Counted from the first letter of the stretch, positions 41,809-50,756 are shown. The stretch is DNA of 64,000 nucleotides from an uncultured Propionibacteriaceae bacterium (GCA_937965785.1 CALCKT010000043.1:62001-126000); one strand, 5' to 3'. The notes: generated from the letters alone by a model not told the origin. Made by a program: numbers and translations.

Positions 41809-42498
41809 ATGATTGCTGTGACCGACAAACCCGAAGAAGACATTGCCGCCGTGACCGACGGCGGGGAACGACCCCGCAAACCCCTCATGCGGGGCTGGCT
41901 GCACCTGGGGTTTGCGCCCGCACTGCTGATCACCGGACTGGTGCTGACGGCCCTGGCCCCGACCCTTCCCGGGCGCATCGGCTGCGCCGTGTGGACCCTG
42001 AGCGGGGTGCAGCTGTTCGGTATCTCGGCCGCCTACCACCGCGGGAACTGGAACGAGCCGACGAAGGCGCTGTTCCGTCGTCTCGACCACTCCAACATCT
42101 TCGTCTTCATCGCAGGCACCTACACCCCACTGACCCTCACCCTCCTCGACGGGGGATCCCGGTGGGTGCTGCTGGGCCTGATCTGGGGGATCGCGGCCTT
42201 CGGGATCGTCTTCAGGATCTGCTGGTTGGGTGCGCCGCGCTGGCTGTACACGCTGCTCTATGTCGCCATGGGGTGGGCGGCCCTCGGCTGGCTGGGTGAG
42301 TTCTGGACCGCGGGAGGTCCAACGGTGGTGCTGCTGATGCTTGCCGGCGGCCTGGTCTACTCACTCGGGGCGCTGGCCTACGGCACCCGTCGCCCGCGCC
42401 TCAACCCCCGCCTCTTCGGATTCCACGAGGTCTTCCACGCCTGCACCATCGCGGCCGCCATCTGTCACGGGGTCGCAATCGGACTGGCGGTGCTCTGA
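41809..42498 (+). CDS. Hemolysin III / TrhA-type PAQR membrane protein
   Basis: This 229-residue protein has seven hydrophobic segments. AAYHRGNWNEPTKALFRRLDHSNIFVFIAGTYTP carries the conserved His and Ser/Asp positions of the PAQR/hemolysin III family, and FHEVFHACTIAAAICH the C-terminal zinc-binding histidines. YqfA/TrhA homologues affect membrane lipid homeostasis rather than being proven hemolysins. It starts at ATG 41809, directly after the tandem palindromes. Confidence 0.92.
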   Translation: MIAVTDKPEEDIAAVTDGGERPRKPLMRGWLHLGFAPALLITGLVLTALAPTLPGRIGCAVWTLSGVQLFGISAAYHRGNWNEPTKALFRRLDHSNIFVFIAGTYTPLTLTLLDGGSRWVLLGLIWGIAAFGIVFRICWLGAPRWLYTLLYVAMGWAALGWLGEFWTAGGPTVVLLMLAGGLVYSLGALAYGTRRPRLNPRLFGFHEVFHACTIAAAICHGVAIGLAVL

Positions 42499-42673
42499 AC
42501 CGGGACGAAAGGGGCCACATTTCCGGTAAGGACACGAACGGTGCGCAAACCCGGGAACATCGCGGGGGCTGATCCAGATGCCGCCGGTCGTGAGGAGCCC
42601 GGCAGGAATCTTCGCGGTACGGCCCGGATCCTTTCCCCGGGTGTTTTCTGACCGCCCGGGCGAGGAGGGCGGG

Positions 42674-44686
42674 TCAGGCCCGATGCCAGAGGGGGGTTTT
42701 CAGCTCGGTGTAGTCGGTCACCGGGTCGAAGCAGCGTTCCCCGCGGCACACGTACACGGCCCGTTCCCCGCGGCCCTCAAGCCACGAACCGAAACCCTCC
42801 GCACCCGCCGGGGCGGTCAGGATCACCGACCCCGCCGGTGCCAGCCGCCAGGCCGCGCGGGCCAGCTCGTCGAACGGATCATCGGAGGCGACGACGACCA
42901 TTGCGGGTTTCAGGCCGCGGCGGGCCTCCTCGGCGATCATCAGGTCCTCCAGGGCGGAGCCCGCGAACCGTGGATTCTCCGCCACGGTCGCCCAGGTGGT
43001 GGTGGCCGCCTCGTCGGCCCGCTTCAGCAGGTCGGGGCGCTCCGTCAGCAACCCTACCCGTCGCAGCGCCCGCACCAGGGCGCTCGTCCCGGACGGGGTG
43101 ACGTTGTCGGTCAGGGAACGCGGGCGCACGAACAACTCGCCCGCCGCAGCGTCGAAGAACCCGCCGTCGTCGGCTCCGAAGAGCTCCACCGCCCGGTCGC
43201 AGAGGACCTCGGCGTGACGCAACCAGGTGGCGTTCCCCGTCGCCCCGGCAAGCGTGGCGAGGGCATCGGCCAGGGTGCCGTGGTCCTCGGCGGTCGCGGG
43301 TGAATCGTCGACCTGCCCCGCCCGCGATGAGTGCCGCAGTTCGCCGTCCACCAGATGCGTGTCCACCAGGTAGCGGGCCGCATCCAGGGCCAGTTCCAGC
43401 CAGTGCGGCTCGTTCCAGATCAGGGCGCCCGTGACCAACGACGAGATCGCCAGGGCGTTCCACGAGGTCACGATCAGGCGGTCCTTGGCGGGCGGGAACC
43501 GGCGCCCCCGCTCGGCCAGGAGCTTCCCGGAGACCTCCGCCAGCTTGTCGAAATCGGGGCGGCCGCGCAGCTGCAGCGTCGAGAGACCCTCCCCGAACGT
43601 GCCGCCTGCGGTGACGTGGAAAACCTGGGTGGCCCAGTCGCCGTCCTCCTCACCCAGAGCGTCGATGATCAGCTCCGGCGACCACAGGTAGTGGATGCCC
43701 TCGAAGACTGCGCCACGGATGTCGCAGGAATCGGCATCCAGACCCGCCATGAAGGCGCAGTTCTCGTCGCGCAGCTCCTGCTCCAGGAAACCGGCGATGC
43801 CGTAGGCGGTGCGTTCCAGCAACGCCCGAAGCCCCTCGTCGTGGTCGGCGGTGCGCCGCCAGCCGCGGATGTAGGTGCCAAGCAGCAGGGCGTTGTCGTC
43901 GAGCATCTTCTCGAAGTGCGGCACCACCCAACCCGGATCGACGGCGTAGCGGTGGAAACCCCCGCCGATCTGGTCGCAGATGCCGCCGCGCGCCATCGTC
44001 TCCAGGCTGCGCTGCGCCAGCTCCAGGCTGCGGGCGTCGCCGCGCACCAGCAGCGCATCCAGAACGGTCGCGGACGGGAACTTCGGGGCGGTGCCGAAAC
44101 CGGCGTGGATCAGGTCGAAGTCGGCGGCGATCGTCGCGACGGCGGCGTGCACCTCGGGGGCGTCGTCGGTCAGGGGCGCCGTGGCGAGGGCAGCCAGATG
44201 CCCGGCCACCATGTCCGCGCCCGCGACCAGGGTCTGCCGGTCGGTTTCCCAGGTCTCGGCCAAGGCCTGGAGCACCTGCGTGAACGACGGGCGTCCCGGT
44301 TGCGGTTCGGGCGGGAAGTAGGTGCCCGTGAAGAACGGGCGACCCTCCGGGGTGAGGAAAGCAGTCAGGGGCCAGCCGCCGGCGCCCTCATTCATCAGCT
44401 GCGTGGCCGTCATGAAAACCTGGTCCAGGACGGGATGCTGCTCGCGATCCACCTTGACCGGCACGAAATGGGCGTTGATGAACTCCGCCACCTCCGGGTT
44501 CTCGAACGATTCGCTCCCCATCACATGGCACCAGTGGCACGACGCGTAGCCGATGCTGAGCAGGATCGGCCTGTCCGTCTCCACGGCGTGCGCCAACGCC
44601 TCGGGGCCCCAGGGCCACCAGTCCACCGGATGGTGGGCGTATTGGAGGAGGTGGTCGCTGGAGGAATCTGCGAGTCGGTTCGCCAT
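42674..44686 (-). CDS. YyaL/DUF255 thioredoxin-domain protein
   Basis: This 670-residue protein has an N-terminal thioredoxin-like domain with the motif SIGYASCHWCHVM (C50-x2-C53) and FVPVKVDREQHPVLDQVFM. A large (alpha/alpha)6-barrel like those of glycan-processing enzymes follows, with HYAVDPGWVVPHFEKMLDDN-like and WNALAISSLVTGAL segments. The family is widespread (spermatogenesis-associated protein 20) with unclear biochemistry. ATG 44686 (MANRLADSSSDHLLQ) is chosen; the frame upstream runs through tandem repeats and is not coding. The 175-bp gap downstream of its 3' end holds nothing recognised. Confidence 0.9.
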   Translation of the reverse strand: MANRLADSSSDHLLQYAHHPVDWWPWGPEALAHAVETDRPILLSIGYASCHWCHVMGSESFENPEVAEFINAHFVPVKVDREQHPVLDQVFMTATQLMNEGAGGWPLTAFLTPEGRPFFTGTYFPPEPQPGRPSFTQVLQALAETWETDRQTLVAGADMVAGHLAALATAPLTDDAPEVHAAVATIAADFDLIHAGFGTAPKFPSATVLDALLVRGDARSLELAQRSLETMARGGICDQIGGGFHRYAVDPGWVVPHFEKMLDDNALLLGTYIRGWRRTADHDEGLRALLERTAYGIAGFLEQELRDENCAFMAGLDADSCDIRGAVFEGIHYLWSPELIIDALGEEDGDWATQVFHVTAGGTFGEGLSTLQLRGRPDFDKLAEVSGKLLAERGRRFPPAKDRLIVTSWNALAISSLVTGALIWNEPHWLELALDAARYLVDTHLVDGELRHSSRAGQVDDSPATAEDHGTLADALATLAGATGNATWLRHAEVLCDRAVELFGADDGGFFDAAAGELFVRPRSLTDNVTPSGTSALVRALRRVGLLTERPDLLKRADEAATTTWATVAENPRFAGSALEDLMIAEEARRGLKPAMVVVASDDPFDELARAAWRLAPAGSVILTAPAGAEGFGSWLEGRGERAVYVCRGERCFDPVTDYTELKTPLWHRA

Positions 44687-44761
44687 GAGGGTCAAGCTTA
44701 GGGCTTCCGCGAAATCCGGGACCATCCTCTCCCAAGCCGGTCGAGCCGGGTCGTCCTCCCT

Positions 44762-44993
44762 GAAGCTGGTTGAGTCGGGCTGCGATGAAGGAGTGGTTCG
44801 TGTCGGGGTGGTCCTCCCTGAAGCTGGTTGGGCCGGGCTGTGACGAAGGAGTGGTTCGTGTCGGGGTGGTCCTTCCTGAAGCTGGTTGGGCCGGGCTGTG
44901 ACGAAGGAGCGGCCCGTGTCGGGATCGTCCTTCCTGAAGCTGGTTGGGCCGGGCTGCGACGAAGGAGCGGCCCGTGTCGAAACCATGCCGTGG
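44762..44993. repeat. Four tandem 58-bp copies of the family A arm
   Basis: GAAGCTGGTTG(A/G)G(T/C)CGGGCTG starts at 44762, 44820, 44878 and 44936, exactly 58 bp apart. Each copy runs through GACGAAGGAG(T/C)GG to GTGTCG. The copies are almost identical, so the array is likely recent and length-variable. It occupies the divergent gap between the YyaL-type gene and the rhomboid gene. Confidence 0.85.
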
Positions 44994-45023
44994 AAGACTT
45001 GAACACGCTGTCACACTGGAGGC

Positions 45024-45641
45024 ATGAGCAACCAGGCCTTTGCTGAGCGTCGTTCTTTGGAAGGGGTCAAACCCGGAATCGTGGTCGTCGGTGGTCTGCT
45101 CGCGCTCATGTGGGTGCTGGAGATCATCGACAGCGCGTCCTTCAACGCCCTGGACCAGTTCGGCATCATCGCCCGGAGCTTCGGATCGCTGCCCCACATC
45201 CTCACGGCCCCGTGGCTCCACTTCGGTTTTCCGCACCTGATCAGCAACTCGGTGCCGTTCCTGATCCTCGGTCTGCTCACCTGGCTGGCGGGTCCGGGGC
45301 GCTGGCTGGCGGTGACCCTCATCACCGTCGTCACCTCCGGACTGACCGTCTGGCTCATCGCGCCCTCCAACACCATCACCCTGGGCGCCTCCGGCCTGGT
45401 GTTCGGATACCTCGCCTACCTGCTGGTGCGAGGTTTCTTCACCCGCAACATCTGGGAGATAGCGCTGTCGGTGGCCGTGTTCTTCTTCTACGGCTCGATC
45501 CTGCTGGGCGTGCTTCCCGGAGCGTCGGGGGTCTCGTGGCAGGGACACCTCGGTGGGGCCATCGGTGGTTTCATCGCAGCGAAGTTCCTCCACGGCAACG
45601 ACCCCGCCACCCGGCGGGTGAAATCCGCGTCCCGGGTGTAA
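45024..45641 (+). CDS. Rhomboid-family intramembrane serine protease
   Basis: This 205-residue protein has six transmembrane segments. The catalytic Ser is in TLGASGLVFGYLAYL (GxSG motif, about 118) and the His in WQGHLGGAIGGFIAAKF (about 178). APWLHFGFPHLISNSVPFL is the conserved L1/TM2 His-Asn region. It would cleave transmembrane helices of unknown partners. It starts at ATG 45024 after GGAGGC. Confidence 0.9.
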   Translation: MSNQAFAERRSLEGVKPGIVVVGGLLALMWVLEIIDSASFNALDQFGIIARSFGSLPHILTAPWLHFGFPHLISNSVPFLILGLLTWLAGPGRWLAVTLITVVTSGLTVWLIAPSNTITLGASGLVFGYLAYLLVRGFFTRNIWEIALSVAVFFFYGSILLGVLPGASGVSWQGHLGGAIGGFIAAKFLHGNDPATRRVKSASRV

Positions 45642-45677
45642 TACCAGGCATTCGCGCGTCCCTGACGCCGGCGCTGC

Positions 45678-45931
45678 GGTTTGCTGGCCTTGATCCTGTT
45701 TCGCTGGCCTTCCCATGGGTTTGCTGGACGTATTGAAGTTTGCTGGCTCTACAGCGCAGGCGAACACAAATACGTCCAGCAAACCGGGCGCAAGGCCAGC
45801 AAACCGGGCGCAAGGCCAGCAAACCGGGCGCAAGGCCAGCAAACCGGGCGCAAGGCCAGCAAACCTGGCACAAGGCCAGCAAACCTGGCACAAGGCCAGC
45901 AAACCCGTTACAAGGCCAGCAAAACCCGGGG
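45678..45931. repeat. Inverted array of 20-bp repeats between convergent genes
   Basis: The right side has eight units of CCAGCAAACCGGGCGCAAGG (starts 45776, 45796 and so on every 20 bp to 45916), with sequence drift in the last four. The left side (45678-45746) carries three to four units in the opposite orientation (GGTTTGCTGG at the same 20-bp pitch). The centre has ACGTATT...AATACGT and a CTACAGCGCAGGCG core resembling family B. No gene lies in 45642-45956. Confidence 0.85.
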
Positions 45932-45956
45932 AGCGGGTGGTTGGGCGGGGTGAGGG

Positions 45957-46868
45957 TCAGATGATGAACTCCGGTACCAGGGGGACCTCCCGCAGTCCGG
46001 TGAACAGGTCGTCCTCCGGGATCATGGTCGGCACCTTCGAGACCACCAGCTGGTAGTCCTCGGTCGGCCAGCCGGCCTGCTGGATCGCCAATGGCACCGC
46101 GAACCACGGCCCTTCGGGGTCGATCTGCGTGGCGTGCGCCCGCAATGCGTCGTCACGCACCCCGAAGTACTGGGCGCAGTTGACGAAAGTGGTGAGGCGG
46201 CCGTCCGAGAAGGGGTCGTCGTCGCGGGCCGGGATGGAATGGCTGGGGGAGAGACCCTGCTCGTGCATCAGCGCCTCCAGGGCCGCGAACCGGCGCCGGT
46301 GGAAGCTCATGTGGTAATACAGCTTCGCCGCCTGCCACGCGGGGCCGTGCTCCGGCCACAGCGACGGATCCGCCGCCGCTTTGAACGCCTCGACGGTGAT
46401 GCGGTGGCACTGGACGTGATCGGGATGCGGGTAGCCGCCGCGTTCGTCGTAGGTGGTCACGACGTGCGGGCGGAAGTCGCGGATCACCTTGACCAGCCGT
46501 CCCGCGGCCACTGCGACATCCTGCAGGGCGAAACAGCCCTCGGGCAGCGGCGGCGGGGGATCGCCCTCGGGTAGACCGGAATCGACGAAACCCAGCCACA
46601 CCTGCTCGATCCCCAGGATCTCGCGGGCGCGGGCCATCTCGGCTGCCCTGATGGCGGGCAGGTTCTCGAGGATCCCGGGATCGCCGGCCAGGGCCGGGTT
46701 GAGGATGTCGCCGCGTTCGCCGCCGGTACAGGTCGCGACCATGACCTCCACGCCTTCGGCCACGTACTTGGCGGTGGTTGCGGCGCCCTTGCTCGACTCG
46801 TCGTCGGGATGGGCGTGCACGTGCAGCAGGCGCAATGGGCCCTTGGGGTGCGAGGTCATGGAAGACAT
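45957..46868 (-). CDS. mca: Mycothiol S-conjugate amidase
   Basis: Mca cleaves mycothiol conjugates of electrophiles, releasing a mercapturic acid for export. It has 303 residues in the PIG-L/LmbE zinc deacetylase family. The metal motif is AHPDDE (about 19-24), followed by ATCTGGERGDILNP. The second metal region is TTYDERGGYPHPDHVQCH. The N-terminus and length favour Mca over MshB. It starts at ATG 46868 (or the in-frame ATG at 46859) and is divergent from greA. Its presence confirms an actinobacterial host. Confidence 0.92.
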   Translation of the reverse strand: MSSMTSHPKGPLRLLHVHAHPDDESSKGAATTAKYVAEGVEVMVATCTGGERGDILNPALAGDPGILENLPAIRAAEMARAREILGIEQVWLGFVDSGLPEGDPPPPLPEGCFALQDVAVAAGRLVKVIRDFRPHVVTTYDERGGYPHPDHVQCHRITVEAFKAAADPSLWPEHGPAWQAAKLYYHMSFHRRRFAALEALMHEQGLSPSHSIPARDDDPFSDGRLTTFVNCAQYFGVRDDALRAHATQIDPEGPWFAVPLAIQQAGWPTEDYQLVVSKVPTMIPEDDLFTGLREVPLVPEFII

Positions 46869-46942
46869 TCTGGCGGGTCGTGGGCGAAGCAGCCGAATCC
46901 GGCTCGCCTTGGATTGAGAAGGGCCGGTGCTAGCATGTCGGG

Positions 46943-47440
46943 ATGTCCGAAACCAACGCCGAAACGGTGTGGCTCACCCAGGAGGCCCACGACAAGCTCG
47001 AGGCCGAACTCACCCATCTCAAGACCGTGGGTCGCCCCGAGGTGACCGCCAGGATCGCCGCCGCCCGCGAGGAGGGCGACCTCTCCGAGAACGGCGGCTA
47101 CCACGCCGCCCGCGAGGAGCAGGGGCAGATGGAGGGGCGCATCCGCCAGCTCGAGCACCTGCTGCGACGCGCCCAGGTGGGCGAGGCCCAGGGCGATCCC
47201 GACGAGGTCAGCCCCGGCCGCATCGTCACCGTCGCGTTCTTCGGCGACGATTCCGACACGGAGACCTTCCTGCTCGGGTCGCGGGAGATCCTCGGCACCG
47301 ATTCCTCCGTGGATCAGGCCGTCTCCCCGCAGTCGCCGCTCGGTGCCGCGGTGCTTGGCCATCGCGTGGGCGACGAGGTCAGCTACACAGCACCGAGCGG
47401 GCGCACCATCTCGGTGACCATCAGGAAGGTCACATCCTGA
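46943..47440 (+). CDS. greA: Transcription elongation factor GreA
   Basis: GreA stimulates cleavage of backtracked RNA in RNA polymerase. It has 165 residues: an N-terminal coiled coil (TQEAHDKLEAELTHLKTVG; tip acidic residues in REEGDLSENGGYHAAREEQ) and a C-terminal FKBP-like domain with LGAAVLGHRVGDEVSYTAP. It starts at ATG 46943. It is convergent, with only 5 bp between stops, with the DUF2089 gene. Confidence 0.96.
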   Translation: MSETNAETVWLTQEAHDKLEAELTHLKTVGRPEVTARIAAAREEGDLSENGGYHAAREEQGQMEGRIRQLEHLLRRAQVGEAQGDPDEVSPGRIVTVAFFGDDSDTETFLLGSREILGTDSSVDQAVSPQSPLGAAVLGHRVGDEVSYTAPSGRTISVTIRKVTS

Positions 47441-47445
47441 CGTAA

Positions 47446-47877
47446 CTACTCCAGTCCCGCGATCAGCTGGGCCGCCACCTCGGCGCTGATCTCACCGGTC
47501 GCCACCCGTGCCAGGATCTGTTCCTGCGGGGTGGCGGCTTTCGTTTCCCCCTGCTCGGCGGGGCCGGGCTCGCCGGATTGTGGGGGAGTGGGCTGGGCGT
47601 CGGGATTCATGCCCAGTTTCACCAGCAACGCGTCGAACCGGGCGCGTGCCGTCGGGTAGGAGACCTGGAGGTGTTTCTCCACCTCGCGCAGGTTCCCGCG
47701 GGAGGTCAGGAAGACGCGCAGCAGTTCGTGTTCGGCGGCGTCGAGACGGTCGTAGGGGGAGGACGCGAACTCGCCGGCCAGCTCGGAGCCGCAGTGCGTG
47801 CAGCCCTTCCGGATGATGATCAGGTCCTCGCCGCAGACAGGACAGTCGGCGGGGGCGCGGTACAGCTCGGAGGTCAT
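47446..47877 (-). CDS. DUF2089 family regulator-like protein
   Basis: This 143-residue protein has an N-terminal zinc ribbon (CPVCGEDLIIIRKGCTHCGSE, first C-x2-C, second C-x2-C), then an HTH-like region (LRVFLTSRGNLREVEKHL, YPTARARFDALLVKLGM). That is the DUF2089 layout. The C-terminal ~25 residues (EQILARVATGEISAEVAAQLI) are a short SHOCT-like helix pair. ATG 47877 overlaps the stop of the upstream gene by 4 bp, so the two proteins probably act together. Confidence 0.85.
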   Translation of the reverse strand: MTSELYRAPADCPVCGEDLIIIRKGCTHCGSELAGEFASSPYDRLDAAEHELLRVFLTSRGNLREVEKHLQVSYPTARARFDALLVKLGMNPDAQPTPPQSGEPGPAEQGETKAATPQEQILARVATGEISAEVAAQLIAGLE

Positions 47878-48674
47878 GCGGGCACCTCGTTCTTGACGGT
47901 GGCCAGGCCCATCGTGACGGTCAGGTCGCATCGGGCCGAACCGTTGCCGAAGACCACCTCGTCGGCTCCGCCGTTGTCCTCGGGCCAGCGGATGTGGCCG
48001 AACTTCGCGTCGGCGTGCACCGTGACGCTGGAACCGGGTTTGAGGATCAGGGTCAGCGACCCGGACTCCACCTTCAACCTGGAACGCCCCAGGCTGATCG
48101 GTCCCTCGACGGTGACTCCCCCGGCCTGGCTGAGCAGGTCGGAGACCTCGACGACGTCGCTCAGGTGGCAGCCCCCGGCGGTCACCCGGACACGCCCGAA
48201 CCGGGGCACCCCGGTGCTGCGCACGCCACCCGTGGTGGCCTCGACGTCGATGATCAGTTTCGGGTTGACCTTGACGAGCAGCTCCTTACCGAGGCCGATG
48301 TCGCGGAGGTCGTCGAGGCTGCGGGGCGGGCGGATCAGTGAGAACCCGGTCAGGTTGGGGCCGAATTCTCCGGTGGAGCTGACCTCCATCACCTCGCCGT
48401 TGCGGCGTAGCACGTGTGGGCCTTCCACCGACAGGGTGGCGATCGACGAATCCCCCTCGATTCGCACGCGCCGCCCGACGGCGGTGATCGATACCCGGGT
48501 CAGTCCACCCGGTTTGCCCTTCGGGGCCTCCTCCTGTTTCGGGTCGGACTGGGTGGACCGGGACGCGTCACCGGTCTTGTTCTTGAGGGCGGATATTCGC
48601 CGGTTCGCCTCGGCGGTGTCGATGCGACCCGCTGCCAGATCGTCCAGGATGGAACTCAGATCGGGATTGGTCAT
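47874..48674 (-). CDS. DUF4097-like beta-helix protein
   Basis: This 266-residue protein has an N-terminal helical SHOCT-like hairpin (ILDDLAAGRIDTAEANRRISAL), a charged linker, and a repetitive beta-strand domain (VRIEGDSSIATLSVEG, VRVTAGGCHLSDVVEVSDL, GSLTLILKPGSSVTVHADA) like DUF4097 adhesin-type folds. Such proteins are often encoded with DUF2089 or PspC-type envelope stress genes. There is no signal peptide. It starts at ATG 48674 and is coupled to the DUF2089 gene. Confidence 0.75.
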   Translation of the reverse strand: MTNPDLSSILDDLAAGRIDTAEANRRISALKNKTGDASRSTQSDPKQEEAPKGKPGGLTRVSITAVGRRVRIEGDSSIATLSVEGPHVLRRNGEVMEVSSTGEFGPNLTGFSLIRPPRSLDDLRDIGLGKELLVKVNPKLIIDVEATTGGVRSTGVPRFGRVRVTAGGCHLSDVVEVSDLLSQAGGVTVEGPISLGRSRLKVESGSLTLILKPGSSVTVHADAKFGHIRWPEDNGGADEVVFGNGSARCDLTVTMGLATVKNEVPA

Positions 48675-48840
48675 GCAGTAATGGTAACTTAACCCTCACA
48701 CTTTCGAAAGAGAACTTTGGATTCTTTGAAATAGAGAGCGGGTTGCCGTGGGTCGCGTGGGACGACGTGGCCGTCCCGCGGGTGCCACGTGTGGCGGATT
48801 TCGCCGCCGTCGGCTGCGGCGGCTATAGTTTGTTCGCGCT

Positions 48841-48913
48841 GCCGCCCTAGCTCAGTAGGCAGAGCGACGCTCTCGTAAAGCGTAGGTCACGGGTTCGATT
48901 CCCGTGGGCGGCT
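48841..48913 (+). tRNA. tRNA-Thr (anticodon CGU)
   Basis: The 73-nt cloverleaf is complete: acceptor GCCGCCC/GGGCGGC, D stem GCTC/GAGC, anticodon stem ACGCT/AGCGT with loop CTCGTAA (anticodon CGT), T stem ACGGG/CCCGT with TTCGATT loop. CCA is not encoded. It reads ACG codons. Confidence 0.96.
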
Positions 48914-48926
48914 CAAGGTTGGAAAC

Positions 48927-48966
48927 TGCCCCTGACAAGGCGTGACGCCGGGTCGGGGGCTGTTTT
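48927..48966 (+). terminator. Terminator after tRNA-Thr
   Basis: GCCCCTGAC and GTCGGGGGC pair around an inner GGCGTGACGCC hairpin, followed by TGTTTTT. It lies 13 bp after the tRNA 3' end. Confidence 0.75.
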
Positions 48967-49027
48967 TCTTCGCCTCCTCCGGGTCAAGCCGCGTGCGGGT
49001 GCCGCGGCGGGCCGTAGACTTTGCCAC

Positions 49028-49642
49028 ATGTCTGACAACCTGCCTCAACAATCGCCACGGGTGCAGATGCGTGTGGGTGACGCCGAACGTGACGCGGTGC
49101 TCTCCGTGCTCCAGAACGCCTACGAGGCGGGCCAGCTCAGCATCGAGGAGTTCGATGAGAGGCAGCAGAGCTGTCTCGAGGCCCGGTACGTCGACGACCT
49201 GTCCGTTCTCGTCGCGGATCTGCCCGGGGGAGCCGGGTGGCACCAGTCCGCTCCGGGCCCCGCGCGCGTTTCCGCGGCCCCCGTCGTGGCCCGGGACGCC
49301 AGAGTCGTGAACGCGCTCGCCTTCATGAGTGGCAAGATGATCCGGCTGGATCCCAGCACGCCGTCGGTGAACAGCTTCGCCATGTGGGGCGGCAACGAGA
49401 TCTGCACTGATGCGGTCATGGGTCCGGGGGCGGAGATAGAACTGACACTCAGCTCGATCATGGGCGGCCACACCGTCTACGTGCCACCCGGGGTGCGGGT
49501 CATCGACCAGAGCGTCAACATCATGGCCGGGGTCAGCATTACCGAGGAGGCCGACGGCGACGGTTCGAACGGCACCCTCGTCGTCAAGGGCTTCAACTTC
49601 TGGGGCGGCACCTCCGTGATGCTGAGAAACCCCGAGAAATAA
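49028..49642 (+). CDS. DUF1707 domain protein (LiaF/DUF2154-like C-terminus)
   Basis: This 204-residue soluble protein has the N-terminal DUF1707 domain (QMRVGDAERDAVLSVLQNAY, QLSIEEFDERQQSCLEARY, residues 13-55), a Pro/Ala linker, and a C-terminal beta-rich domain (GAEIELTLSSIMGGHTVYVP, GVSITEEADGDGSNG, VVKGFNFWGGTSVMLR) like the cell-wall-active antibiotic response/LiaF domain. Such proteins are linked to envelope stress signalling. It starts at ATG 49028. Confidence 0.88.
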   Translation: MSDNLPQQSPRVQMRVGDAERDAVLSVLQNAYEAGQLSIEEFDERQQSCLEARYVDDLSVLVADLPGGAGWHQSAPGPARVSAAPVVARDARVVNALAFMSGKMIRLDPSTPSVNSFAMWGGNEICTDAVMGPGAEIELTLSSIMGGHTVYVPPGVRVIDQSVNIMAGVSITEEADGDGSNGTLVVKGFNFWGGTSVMLRNPEK

Positions 49643-50756
49643 CGGGCCGCCCCGGCCTCCGCAGCCGGCCCTCATGCGGGTCCGGGTGAGCCGGGGTCTC
49701 GTCATTCCCGCGGAACATAAGGTATCCAACCGAGCGGTGGGGGATGGGTTTGTTTACTCGTAGGTTCCATCGAGCGTGGCTTGTTGCAGGACGTGCCCCT
49801 CGATCGCTTGTTTGAAACCCGCCAGGCGGGTTCGGGAGGGATGTTCCACGTCACTCCGTGGGCCATGGAACCGAACAGTGGATGGGTCAGGTCCTGAAAC
49901 GCCACCGCCAGGGTGCGGGTGTCAGACGCCAGGCCGTCGAGCCCCAACTCGGGGGGAATTGTGCGTCATTCCGGTTCGGTGACCTGCCTCCTGATGTGGC
50001 CCCGCTGGCGGGGAAGCTCGAGCTCGCATGATCCGCGCTGACCTGGAACGCCGACCCGGATGTGCAGATCATCGCCTGGACCGCGGCCCCGGGGGCGGTC
50101 TCCCGAGAGCGCCTCGCCCGGTTGAGGGCACTGGTCTGAGACGCATTGCATCCGTCCAACAGCCCCTCTGGCGCGATGGAGGCGGAAGTGGGCAGGGCTG
50201 CGACGAGGCAACCACCCGCGGAACTCTTTGTGGGATGATCGTTGGCTGATATGTACTACTGGCGGATGGCGTCGGTGGGGTAATGTGACGAGAGCAAAAG
50301 TTCACCGAGGCCTGTCGTGCGGTATTTCACATCGCAATTATCGGTTTGGCAGGTGGATCTGAGCGGATCCGCCTTGTGGCGCTGGCCGGGGCAAGGTTGT
50401 GACAGCCCGGAAGCTCTGGTGCTCCCCGGGTGTTTGTGGAGTGCCGCATATTTCGTGGGCAGCGATGAAAAACAGGTTTAATTGAACATGTGGAGTATAA
50501 TTCTGCGTTCCGGACCCTTCGCTCGGTCTGAATGTTGTCGCTGGGGCGCCTCGGCAATGTGATGTGCGCACCGCGATGATCAATTCGAATGCCTTCGGCG
50601 GCCAGAGCGTCTCGGTCGTTATCGGTCGTGATGATGCACCGGAAGTTCCGGCATGAGCGTGGCTGACGTGGTCCCGGAATGTGCCGGAAAAGAGTAAAAT
50701 CCGTCTCGATCAATATTTTTTTGAGTACTGAGTCAGGTCATGTGATTGGAGTCATA
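49643..50756. other. Gene-poor, lower-GC stretch with possible gene remnants
   Basis: No confident gene is visible in this 1.1-kb gap. In the first half one plus-strand frame gives protein-like text broken by stops (FGDLPPDVAPLAGKLELA, stop, then NADPDVQIIAWTAAPG; about 49970-50140), suggesting an eroded gene. The second half (50250-50750) is AT-rich for this genome and contains only short unconvincing frames. The final 60 bp, with the run CAATATTTTTTTGAG, probably hold the aldehyde dehydrogenase promoter. Confidence 0.4.

Noticed and set aside
44388..45902. 504-codon minus-strand frame across YyaL, tandem repeats and rhomboid
   Set aside because: It crosses three unrelated features and translates repeats as APGLLAL/PVCWPCARF units; not a gene.
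45776..45931. CRISPR array
   Set aside because: The repeats are contiguous 20-bp units without unique spacers, and no cas gene is present.
48841..48913. tRNA-Thr as an active phage attachment site
   Set aside because: No integrase gene and no second copy of the tRNA 3' end were noticed nearby; the DUF1707 gene follows directly.
50327..50713. 128-codon minus-strand ORF in the low-GC stretch
   Set aside because: Part of it (IITTDNDRDALAAEGIRID) looks protein-like, but there is no Shine-Dalgarno site, family or conserved context; kept only as a possible remnant.
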